Positions 1 through 7,423 of a stretch of DNA of 64,000 bases are shown here, piece after piece; position 1 is the stretch's first letter, and the number at the start of each line of letters is the position of its first letter. The notes below the pieces were generated by a model. The model saw only the letters and a list, made by a program, of their open reading frames with translations, ran no database searches and was not told the DNA's origin. The position numbers and the translations under genes are program-made. Source of the stretch: Bin18 sp965200355 (lineage in GTDB: Bacteria; Desulfobacterota; Binatia; Bin18); the NCBI GenBank assembly GCA_965200355.1, contig OZ241351.1:2852001-2916000 (forward strand), in the 5' to 3' direction.

Positions 1-843
1 GTCTATTTTCTGGCGGAGGTCATCAATCTCGTTGGAACGGGAGTCGCCTTCGCCCAGTTCTTTTTGGATCGCCCGCATCTGCTGGCGCAAATAGAATTCT
101 TTCTGGTTTTTATTCAGCTCATTCTGCACCTGGGACTGGATTTTATTCCCCAACTCAACCAGTTCGACTTCACGATTCAGAATAGCGGACAGCTTCTCCA
201 AGCGGGTGCGGACACTCAGCGTATTCAAGAGGTCTTGCTTTTCATCAACCGAGATATTGAGGTTGGACGCGATCAGGTCCGTCACCTTGGCCGGGTCTTT
301 GATATTCATGACCACGCCCTGGAGTTCATCCGGCAGGTACGGCACCATAGAGACGAATTTGGCAAACTGACTGACGAGATGGGCTTGACGCGCGTCCACA
401 TCTCGGGAGGCGACTGTTTCGCTCTCCAGGGGTATGACCTGGGCCTGATAATAGGGTTCGATTTGCGTGTATTCTCGAATATCAATCCGCTTCAGCCCCT
501 GGACCAGAATCCGGACGCTGTCGTCCGGGTATTTCAGCATTTTCAGGATGCGACCGGCACTCCCACGCGAAAAAAGAGCCTGCGGGTCAGGGGATTCATC
601 TTCCGGGTTTTTCTGGGCGGCTAAGCCCAGGAGGCTGTCGCCTTTTCGGCAGTCTTCAACCAGCTTGAGGGAGGACGCGCGTGAAATCAGGAGGGGGACG
701 ATGGCGGACGGAAAGATGACCACACCCCGCAAGGGCAGGACCGGGAGGTGTTGAGGAAGTTCGACATCACTCAGGTCTTCTTCAAACCCCACCACTCGCT
801 GTTCCGTGAGTTCTTCTCCTGCTCCGACCTTGCTCTCTGCCAT
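1..843 (-). CDS. lon: ATP-dependent Lon protease, N-terminal part (runs off the window edge)
   Basis: The reverse strand from 843 to base 1 is open for 281 codons. After about 30 residues it reads LPVLPLRGVVIFPSAIVPL, the start of the Lon substrate-recognition (LAN/PUA-like) domain, and it later contains EFYLRQQMRAIQKELGEGD, the highly conserved end of the Lon N-terminal region before the AAA+ module. Lon degrades misfolded and regulatory proteins in the cytoplasm. The AAA+ and Ser-Lys protease domains lie outside the window. The ATG at 843 is preceded by a strong GGGAGGAG site six bases upstream. Forward-strand open frames over this gene are antisense shadows. Confidence 0.96.
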   Translation of the reverse strand, partial: MAESKVGAGEELTEQRVVGFEEDLSDVELPQHLPVLPLRGVVIFPSAIVPLLISRASSLKLVEDCRKGDSLLGLAAQKNPEDESPDPQALFSRGSAGRILKMLKYPDDSVRILVQGLKRIDIREYTQIEPYYQAQVIPLESETVASRDVDARQAHLVSQFAKFVSMVPYLPDELQGVVMNIKDPAKVTDLIASNLNISVDEKQDLLNTLSVRTRLEKLSAILNREVELVELGNKIQSQVQNELNKNQKEFYLRQQMRAIQKELGEGDSRSNEIDDLRQKID

Positions 844-892
844 AGGTCTCCTCCCATAGTGTTCCCACTACACACTCAGACTGTCCAAAACC

Positions 893-921
893 ATAATACA
901 TGGTCTCTGCTTGCACAAGTG
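893..921 (-). promoter_or_regulatory. Possible lon promoter
   Basis: On the minus strand a CACTTG box (916-921) lies 17 bases from TATTAT (893-898), about 50 bases upstream of the lon start. The -35 match is weak and no clear heat-shock sigma-factor box is seen, so this is only a candidate. Confidence 0.3.
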
Positions 922-1014
922 GGAAACTCCGGCTACAAACTTCGGCACTCCCCATTCTGATTGGACTCAGCCGTGGAAGCTGAGAAGCCTTCAGCGCCTC
1001 GGTAAAGGACTGGT

Positions 1015-1764
1015 GTGAAACATTACGACGCTGTGCTGTTTGACCTCTTTGGGACCATTGCCCTGTTTCAGCCAGAAAAACTGCCGGTTTTTGAGTGGAA
1101 GGGGCAGCCGACCCGCTCCACGCTGGGTCGGCTGCGTGATGTGGTGACGGAGGTGGTTCCGTCGCTGTCTTTTGAGCGGTTCTATCAGTCCCTGGGCGCA
1201 GTGAACCAGGAACTTGGCGCTATCCGTTCCGCGGAAATGCGCGAAATCAGCTCTGCGGAGCGATTTCGCCGCACCCTGGTCCACGCCGGTCTGGACGACA
1301 CCCCTGAAACCGCTCGTGCCGGGGCGTCCCTCTCTCTGGCCCATATGGACCTGCTCGCCCGCGCGACCGAGGTCCCTGCCGCGCATACCCGGTTCGTCGT
1401 GCGCGTGAGCGAGCGCTACCCGACTGCCTTGGTCTCAAATTTTGATCACGCCCCAACCGCGCGCCGAGTCATCCAAGAAGGTCGGGTCGCCGACTGCTTT
1501 CGCTGTACAGTCATCTCTGCGGAGCATGGCTGGCGTAAACCCCACACCAAGATATTTCACGACACGCTCGCCCAACTACAGGTGCCGTCCCAATCGGCCC
1601 TGTTTGTTGGCGATTCTCCCCATGACGATGTGACTGGGGCGCGACAAGCCGGGATGGATATCGCCTGGGTCAACGCCTCTGGAGCCGCCCTCCCCGCGGA
1701 CTGTCCACACCCCCACTATACGATTCGAGCCATTCCGGAGTTGGCATCGCTCCTGCTCTCATAG
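1015..1764 (+). CDS. HAD-superfamily hydrolase (phosphatase/dehalogenase-like)
   Basis: Cytoplasmic 249-residue protein with the HAD motifs in order. Motif I is DLFGT near residue 10; the first Asp of the usual DxDx(T/V) is VLFDLFGT, giving the Asp nucleophile and an Asp-to-Phe/Gly variant typical of subfamily IA. Motif III is the Lys in GWRKPHTKIF and motif IV is VGDSPHDD. The region between motifs I and III has the size of a four-helix C1 cap. The substrate cannot be read from sequence. The GTG start at 1015 follows AAAGGA; no ATG lies nearby. It stands alone, divergent from lon. Confidence 0.85.
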   Translation: MKHYDAVLFDLFGTIALFQPEKLPVFEWKGQPTRSTLGRLRDVVTEVVPSLSFERFYQSLGAVNQELGAIRSAEMREISSAERFRRTLVHAGLDDTPETARAGASLSLAHMDLLARATEVPAAHTRFVVRVSERYPTALVSNFDHAPTARRVIQEGRVADCFRCTVISAEHGWRKPHTKIFHDTLAQLQVPSQSALFVGDSPHDDVTGARQAGMDIAWVNASGAALPADCPHPHYTIRAIPELASLLLS

Positions 1765-1850
1765 GCATTGTTCATAGGTATTGTTGACCCCCGCTAGTGG
1801 TATCGTTTTTCATAGGAAGTGCGCGCATACGAACCTCTGCCCGACCGCCT

Positions 1851-2333
1851 ATGCCACGTCCGATCCAAATCGCTGTTATTGGCGACAGCCAGCCCTCGGC
1901 ACAGGTCGCCGGCTGGGCAGAGGAGGTGGGCCGGCTGATTGCCCAGCACGACGCCGTCGTGGTGTGCGGCGGACTTGGCGGCGTGATGGCTGCGGCGGCA
2001 CGCGGGGCAGCGCAAAATAATGGCCTCAGCGTCGGGATTCTGCCCACATACGAGGCGGCGAGTGCCGCGCCCGGTATTGCGGTCGTCATCCCCAGCGGGC
2101 TCGGTCATGCCCGCAATATGCTGGTGGCCGCTTCGGGCGATGCGGTGATTGCCCTGCCGGGTGCGACCGGAACCCTGTCCGAAATCGCCCTGGCCCTGAC
2201 GCTGGGAAAAACCGTGGTCGCCCTCCGCGCCTGGTCCCATATTCACGGCGTGTCTGTCGCACAAACGCCGCAAGAGGCCGTACAACACGCGCTGCGAGCA
2301 GCCCAAGCAGCGGTCTCGGGGGCAGGAAATTGA
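1851..2333 (+). CDS. SLOG/LOG-fold protein, TIGR00725 family
   Basis: A 160-residue Rossmann-like protein starting PRPIQIAVIGDS, followed by VVVCGGLGGVMAAAARGA and LPGATGTLSEIALAL. The last is the family's PGGxGTxxE nucleotide-binding motif with an Ala-Thr variant. Members of this superfamily bind nucleotides or nucleotide-derived ligands; related LOG proteins are cytokinin-activating phosphoribohydrolases and others are molybdenum-cofactor carrier-like. The exact substrate is unknown. The ATG at 1851 is chosen because homology begins there; a GTG at 1797 would add 18 residues with no family resemblance. Neither start has a good ribosome site. Confidence 0.8.
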   Translation: MPRPIQIAVIGDSQPSAQVAGWAEEVGRLIAQHDAVVVCGGLGGVMAAAARGAAQNNGLSVGILPTYEAASAAPGIAVVIPSGLGHARNMLVAASGDAVIALPGATGTLSEIALALTLGKTVVALRAWSHIHGVSVAQTPQEAVQHALRAAQAAVSGAGN

Positions 2334-2407
2334 GAAACGGTCGCGGACATCCTATAAAAGAACGGCTCGGAATATGTGAGGAGAGATGAGAAGAGAAAGG
2401 AGAGATC

Positions 2408-2686
2408 ATGCCGCCCAGAGATGCTCGCGCGACAGATGAGACGCTCGTCGTCATGAAACGGGTTGATAAGTTTCTTCGGCTGCTGACCTTCCAAATGTTT
2501 TGTATCGTTGCCCTGTTAGCCTATATGATCCTCTATCCTCCTCCGCAGGCTGGGCGGTATCATGTTGTGCCGGCCCAATCTGCGATAGAGGGGACGGTGA
2601 TTATTTTTGATACGATCACCGGACAGGCCGGTGGAACGTCGGTCGAAGTCCGTTCGCGGGCCAACTCGCCCCTGCCCGTTGAGTAA
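2408..2686 (+). CDS. Small single-span membrane protein, unknown function
   Basis: Predicted 92-residue protein. Residues about 24-43 form one hydrophobic helix (LLTFQMFCIVALLAYMILY), with a basic N-side (KRVDKF) and an extracytoplasmic tail of about 50 residues without motifs. The ATG at 2408 has a good GGAGAG site seven bases upstream. I do not recognise the family. It precedes the luciferase-like gene with about 50 bases between them, so they may share a transcript. Confidence 0.6.
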   Translation: MPPRDARATDETLVVMKRVDKFLRLLTFQMFCIVALLAYMILYPPPQAGRYHVVPAQSAIEGTVIIFDTITGQAGGTSVEVRSRANSPLPVE

Positions 2687-2735
2687 AGACGCCTGTCATG
2701 CTGGGCGTGGGAGTGAATCATATCAGGAAGAACGT

Positions 2736-3698
2736 ATGTATCCATTAGGTCTTGTCCTCTCGACGGCAACCGCCGCACCCCCCCAGGAGTTTATCGAAAT
2801 CGGCCGGATTGCCGAAGACCAGGGCTTTGCGGCTGTTTTTGTCAACGAAGGGCGGGGAGACGCCCTGGCGTGCGCCGAAGCGATAGCGCTGAGTACGTCT
2901 CGCATCAAGGTCGGAACGAATATCGCCAATATCTATTTCCGTCATCCGTTTCTGGCCGGCATGACCGCCACCACGATATCGGAACTCTCGCAGGGGCGCA
3001 TGATACTCGGACTGGGCATGAGCCATCGTCCGCTGCTCGAATCCCTGGGCATCGCCATGCAGCAGCCGCGGCAGTATATGCGCGCGTATGTGACGGCGCT
3101 GAATACCTTGTTTCGCGGGGAGTCGCTGAGCGCCTTTCACCGTCCGCAGCAGAGCAACTATCGCGTGCCGGTCTATGTCGGGGCGGTAACTGCGGAAAGC
3201 GCTGAAATCGGTGGTGAGCTGGCCGATGGGATTATGCCGTTTCTGCCGGCCCGGCCCTATTTGACGCAGCTCGTGGAAGCGGCCCAAGCCGCGGCCCAGC
3301 GCGCGGGACGCGACCCGGACCATGTGGGCTGTATTGTGAGCATCCCGACGTTTATTTCAGACGATATTGAGCAGGCCCGCTCCGCGGCGCGCTATAATCT
3401 GGCGTTTTTCGGGAACCTGCCTTTCTATCGCAAACAATGGCGACGCTGCGGCTTTCGGGATGAAGTCACCGCCATACAAGCAGCCTGGAAAAGCGGCAAC
3501 CGTCGGGCCGCGGCCGCCTGCGTGTCTGAACAGATGGTCGATCAGGTGTGTGTATTTGGTCCCCCCAGCCAGTGCCGCGAGCAGCTGGCGGCCTTCCACG
3601 CAGCCGGGGCCGCCATGCCGGTTCTGGCCGTTAGTCCGGTGAACGAAGACCGCCTGGTCGCAACCCGCAGAGCACTCGAGCTGCTGGCCCCAGGGTAA
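2736..3698 (+). CDS. LLM-class flavin-dependent oxidoreductase (luciferase-like, F420 or FMN)
   Basis: A 320-residue bacterial-luciferase-like TIM barrel. Typical segments are the N-terminal barrel strand MYPLGLVLST, KVGTNIANIYFRHP, the SQGRMILGLGMSH block (equivalent to GR..LGLG.G of F420-dependent enzymes) and a C-terminal VCVFGPPSQCREQLAAF helix. These enzymes transfer hydride or insert oxygen using F420H2 or FMNH2. Substrate is unknown. ATG at 2736 is preceded by AGGAAG; the open frame extends further upstream to 2607 but that stretch overlaps the previous gene and shows no homology. It is one of three family members in the window (others at 14276 and 42978). Confidence 0.9.
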   Translation: MYPLGLVLSTATAAPPQEFIEIGRIAEDQGFAAVFVNEGRGDALACAEAIALSTSRIKVGTNIANIYFRHPFLAGMTATTISELSQGRMILGLGMSHRPLLESLGIAMQQPRQYMRAYVTALNTLFRGESLSAFHRPQQSNYRVPVYVGAVTAESAEIGGELADGIMPFLPARPYLTQLVEAAQAAAQRAGRDPDHVGCIVSIPTFISDDIEQARSAARYNLAFFGNLPFYRKQWRRCGFRDEVTAIQAAWKSGNRRAAAACVSEQMVDQVCVFGPPSQCREQLAAFHAAGAAMPVLAVSPVNEDRLVATRRALELLAPG

Positions 3699-3797
3699 GG
3701 GCCGTCCAGGTCCGCGCAACCCGGCCGGCCTTTATTGCTGAACGACTGCCCAGACTCTATAGTGCTGCAACACCGATGTTGGGGTAGGGTGGTATTC

Positions 3798-5153
3798 ATG
3801 TCCCGTAGCCGTATAGCCTGCTGTGTTCTGCTTATCTGTGGTGGCCTCACACTGCCCCATTTTGTCTTGGGAGTTGAACCGGACAGCGCGGGCAAAGCGC
3901 AGGCCGCATTAACCCAGCGCACCTGGAAAACCGTCGAAGAGATGTCAGCAGAAGAGTTGGCTCACGTCCAACTTGAGGGTGATACTCCACGCCACGCCCA
4001 TGTGCCATATCTGCCGGCCGAAGCCTATCCGTTTGTCCCCCCGTATACGGCCGAGGAAATGGGCTACCGGGCTATGGAGTTTACGCCTCGTACCCGCTGG
4101 TCATCCGTGGTGGCCAACTCATGGGCGTCTATTGCGTCGCAAGGTGTGCTTCTCAATCCCGGCACCTCCATCACCTTTGTCAGCTATGATCCCGCAATAA
4201 GCGGGGTGCGCAAAGTCCTGTCTGCCGCACCTGGTGAAGAGGTCTATCGCTCGCTGAGTCAGGCCATTGCCCCTCCGGCTGCCGAGGGCGGCCAGTGGCT
4301 GGCGATTCGGTATCGGACGGACAAAGAAAAAATCATCAAAGAGGAGCGCTTCGCCTACTCGTCTTCCCTGCGACGGGTGCGCCACCAGGCCCCGTTCCGT
4401 CGTCAGAGCAATTTTCCCAATATGGCGCTGACCCCGGACGATGCCTGGGGGCGGGACGCCTGGGAGTTTTCCTGGCGGCTGCTCGGCACGGACGTGCTGT
4501 ACCAGACCGTCCGCTTTCCGAACACGCGCCCGACCATGATCCTCCGGAACGGAGAAACCGGACAGTCCCGGACCGTCCAGACCGCGAGTATCAAACTGAT
4601 GGGTGAGGTCTTTCCGCACTATACGCTGGATGGGGGGGTTGAATGCTATGTGGTCGAAGCTATTGCGCGCCCCGAATGGTTGCCCGATTATTACATGCCC
4701 CGGCTCCTCTATTGGCTGGAAAAGTCCTCATTTTTTCCGTTGCGCGGTGAGCAATACGGACAGGACGGGGAGTTGGACCATATTGAGGTCAGGCTGGCCG
4801 AACTTTTCAATCCGGCCCGCGGAGAACTGGGGTACGGCACGCTGTTTATTTCCCATTGGGACCTGCGTACAGACATCATGTCCTATCTGGTCAATGACAG
4901 CCACCGGCTCATGGATTGGAAACCGGAAGAAGCCACCGTCTTTTTCAGCCCCGACTTCATGCGCCGCCAGTGGTATCTTGATACCTCAATCAAGACCCAA
5001 GCGGCCGTCTCCCATCCCGATGAATACTTCCTGCGTCCGGCAGTAGAAGCCGATAAATTCCCGCACGAGCGTCCGATCAATCTGCCGCCTGATATGGCTG
5101 CCCGGATTGAAGCCCAGAACGCTGCCGGGCGTTTAGTCTTTGACGGCAGCTAA
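3798..5153 (+). CDS. DUF1329-like secreted/periplasmic protein
   Basis: 451-residue protein with a signal peptide (SRSRIACCVLLICGGLTL then a short polar region). The mature part contains RYRTDKEKIIKEERFAYSS, SSLRRVRHQAPFRRQSNF and ARPEWLPDYYMPRLLYW, resembling DUF1329 proteins, which fold like outer-membrane lipoprotein-sorting factors and often sit beside hydrophobic-compound catabolism or RND efflux genes. The start at 3798 is chosen because it opens the signal peptide and has a GGTAGGG site; a TTG at 3735 would put 21 extra residues in front. Function is unknown; assignment to DUF1329 is by pattern only. Confidence 0.7.
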   Translation: MSRSRIACCVLLICGGLTLPHFVLGVEPDSAGKAQAALTQRTWKTVEEMSAEELAHVQLEGDTPRHAHVPYLPAEAYPFVPPYTAEEMGYRAMEFTPRTRWSSVVANSWASIASQGVLLNPGTSITFVSYDPAISGVRKVLSAAPGEEVYRSLSQAIAPPAAEGGQWLAIRYRTDKEKIIKEERFAYSSSLRRVRHQAPFRRQSNFPNMALTPDDAWGRDAWEFSWRLLGTDVLYQTVRFPNTRPTMILRNGETGQSRTVQTASIKLMGEVFPHYTLDGGVECYVVEAIARPEWLPDYYMPRLLYWLEKSSFFPLRGEQYGQDGELDHIEVRLAELFNPARGELGYGTLFISHWDLRTDIMSYLVNDSHRLMDWKPEEATVFFSPDFMRRQWYLDTSIKTQAAVSHPDEYFLRPAVEADKFPHERPINLPPDMAARIEAQNAAGRLVFDGS

Positions 5154-5192
5154 TTCCTTGCCCTCGCGCGCTGCCTGGGATAGGCAAGAACC

Positions 5193-5747
5193 ATGCGCGC
5201 GCGCTACGGCATGGTCCACGGTCGCTTTCAGCCCTTTCATTGTGGTCATCTGCGCTACACCCTGGAGGCGCTCAGGCGCAGCCGGCATCTGATTATCGGC
5301 ATTACCAACCCTGACCCGGCTGAAACGCAGGCGGAAGCCGCGGATACGCACCGCCATACACCGGAAGCCAATCCCTTCACCTTTTTTGAGCGACAATGGA
5401 TGATTCGGGCTGCCCTGGTTGAGGAGGCGGTTGAGCTGAGGCGGGTCTCTCTCGTGCCTTTTCCCATTCATGCGCCCGAGCGCTGGGCCTATTATTGTCC
5501 CAAGGAGACGGTGCAGTTTATCCGCGTGTTCTCGGAGTGGGGGCGGGAGAAAGTCGCCCGCCTCCGGGCGGCCGGGTGGCAGGTCGAGGTCCTTGACCCT
5601 GGGGCGACCAAGCAGGAAAGTGGCGCTACGGTCCGCCGCTACTTACGCCAAGGGCACGGCTGGGAACAACTCGTGCCGCGTGGTGTGGGCGCAGTCCTGA
5701 AGCAGATTCAGGCTCCCCAACGACTGGCCCGACACACCCCCGTTTAG
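5193..5747 (+). CDS. nadM: Nicotinamide-nucleotide adenylyltransferase, archaeal (NadM) type
   Basis: 184 residues. The N-terminus reads MVHGRFQPFHCGHLRY, the HxGH nucleotidyltransferase signature in the GRFQPFHxGH form used by archaeal-type NMN adenylyltransferases. Near the C-terminus ESGATVRRYLRQG matches the ISGTxVR substrate-binding motif. The reaction is NMN + ATP to NAD + diphosphate. The gene ends nine bases before the phosphoglycerate mutase gene, so the two are probably co-transcribed. Ser in the usual ISGT motif is kept (ESGA), Thr is Ala. A different nucleotidylyl transfer substrate cannot be excluded. Confidence 0.82.
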   Translation: MRARYGMVHGRFQPFHCGHLRYTLEALRRSRHLIIGITNPDPAETQAEAADTHRHTPEANPFTFFERQWMIRAALVEEAVELRRVSLVPFPIHAPERWAYYCPKETVQFIRVFSEWGREKVARLRAAGWQVEVLDPGATKQESGATVRRYLRQGHGWEQLVPRGVGAVLKQIQAPQRLARHTPV

Positions 5748-5756
5748 GCGCTGCCC

Positions 5757-7124
5757 ATGCCGGCCTTACCCATCCTTTTCATTATTCTCGACGGACTGGC
5801 CGACCGGCCACAGCCGGTCCTGAATGGAAAAACCCCGCTTGAGGCCGCCCATACCCCCCACTTGGATCAACTGGCCGCCCTCGGCACGACCGGCCTCCTC
5901 ACGCCGCTCGCTCCCGGTATTCCCCTGGAGAGCGAAACATCGCATTTTATTCTATTTGGCTATGGATTGGAGCAATTTCCTGGCCGAGCCGCATTTGAGG
6001 CCATTGGTCGGGGCATTGCGGTGCCGCCCGAGTCCGTTGTGCTGCTGGCCAGTTTTGCCGAGACAACAGTCATAGACGGCAAGCTCCGGCGGGACGCCTT
6101 GCTCTGGGAAAAACGGCAGGCCACGGATGAGGAGGAGTGTGACCGGCTATGTGAGGCTATCGCCGCGTACGAAACCCACGGGCTGCAATGTGCGCTGACC
6201 TCCTGCGGTCGTTGCGAAGCCATACTCACACTGCACGGCCAGCCGAGCCGAGACATTACCGATGTCGATCCATTCTATAACCATGCCTATATCGCCCAGG
6301 CTCAACCCCTGGCGGAATCCCGACACCCCCACAAGGCCCAGCGTACCGCCACCGCAGTCAACGCCTATCTCAGTTGGGTGCATCACCAACTCAGTCAGCA
6401 CCCCCTCAACCGCGCACGCCAAGCGCGCGGCAGCCAGCCCATCAATTTTCTCCTGACCAAGTGGGCCGCGGTGCGGCCCGATATTGCGCCGTTTCAGGAG
6501 CAGAACGGCCTGCGCGCCGCCAGCATTGAACATTATCCACTATACGTTGGGATTGCCCTCGTGTGTGGCATGACGCCGATTGCCACTCCGCCGACCACCG
6601 ACCCGACAACGGACTTCAGACAGAAACTACAAACCGCGGACTCCCTTTTTGCCCAGGGCTATGAGTTCGTACACGTCCATTCCAAGGCCCCGGACGTAGC
6701 CGCCCATCGTAAAGACCCGCTGGGCAAACTGCGGGCCATTGAGGCGCTGGATGTGGCGCTCGGCCCGCTTGTCGAGCGGGTTGCCAAGCGCGCCGACCTG
6801 TTGGTTGGAGTGACCGGCGACCACGCCACGCCGAGCAGCGGGCCGCTCATCCATTCGGGCGAGGCCGTCCCCATCCTGCTTGCCGGCGGCCCCAACATCC
6901 TGTCTGACCAAGTGACCACCTTTCACGAAAGAGCAGTGCTGCGGGGCGGGCTGGGTCATATCCGTGGGGCGGATGTCATGCCGCTGTTACTCAATGCGAC
7001 CGACCGCATTCGCTTACACGGGGTGCGGCATCAACCTGCCCCCCGGCCGTATTGGCAGCAGCGGCCCGAGCCCTTTCGGCTGAATCTCTTGGAGCGTGGG
7101 AAGTGGCTACTAGCTACTAGTTAG
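5757..7124 (+). CDS. apgM: 2,3-bisphosphoglycerate-independent phosphoglycerate mutase, archaeal (ApgM) type
   Basis: 455 residues of the alkaline-phosphatase superfamily. The N-terminus FIILDGLADRP supplies the metal-binding Asp. SETSHFILFGYGLEQFPGR followed by AFEAIGRGI is the ApgM-specific block around the phosphorylated Ser/Thr. The C-terminal half carries FVHVHSKAPDVAAHRKD and VGVTGDHATPSS, supplying metal-binding His and Asp residues. It interconverts 3- and 2-phosphoglycerate. Archaeal ApgM is about 400 residues; this one is slightly longer, with an insertion in the middle. It sits directly downstream of the NadM-type gene. A phosphonopyruvate decarboxylase-like relative is the main alternative. 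Confidence 0.85.
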   Translation: MPALPILFIILDGLADRPQPVLNGKTPLEAAHTPHLDQLAALGTTGLLTPLAPGIPLESETSHFILFGYGLEQFPGRAAFEAIGRGIAVPPESVVLLASFAETTVIDGKLRRDALLWEKRQATDEEECDRLCEAIAAYETHGLQCALTSCGRCEAILTLHGQPSRDITDVDPFYNHAYIAQAQPLAESRHPHKAQRTATAVNAYLSWVHHQLSQHPLNRARQARGSQPINFLLTKWAAVRPDIAPFQEQNGLRAASIEHYPLYVGIALVCGMTPIATPPTTDPTTDFRQKLQTADSLFAQGYEFVHVHSKAPDVAAHRKDPLGKLRAIEALDVALGPLVERVAKRADLLVGVTGDHATPSSGPLIHSGEAVPILLAGGPNILSDQVTTFHERAVLRGGLGHIRGADVMPLLLNATDRIRLHGVRHQPAPRPYWQQRPEPFRLNLLERGKWLLATS

Positions 7125-7138
7125 TGGTTAGGCGCAGG

Positions 7139-7423
7139 CCGCGCCCTGTAGGGGCGTAGTATTCCCCCTGTCAAGGGGGACACAGGGGGTTGCCTGTGTC
7201 CGCGCGGGGGGCAGGACCCCCCATTCCCCCCTGATAAGGGGGGCTGAAAATTGCCTCCGTCCACACGGGGGACGGGTCTCCAACATCTCTCCGTGATGCG
7301 GGCAGGATGCCCGCGCTCCCAAGACTTCCTCCCCCTCCCCTGGAGGGAGAGCCTGTTCTGAGCGTGTCGAAGGGGGAGGGAGAGGGGGCCACGCACAGGC
7401 CGGGCCCCCACAGGGGGGTGCCT
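7139..7423. repeat. Intergenic block of short palindromic repeats
   Basis: No gene. The block contains CCCCCTGTCAAGGGGG, CCCCCCTGATAAGGGGGG (on either strand), the palindrome GCGGGCAGGATGCCCGC (7299-7315, followed by GCTCCCA) and CCACAGGGGGGTGCC. The same modules recur at 11.14-11.6 kb, 14.1-14.2 kb, 17.5 kb, 32 kb and the right window edge. They look like REP/BIME-like or mini mobile repeats; no transposase is nearby. Confidence 0.75.
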
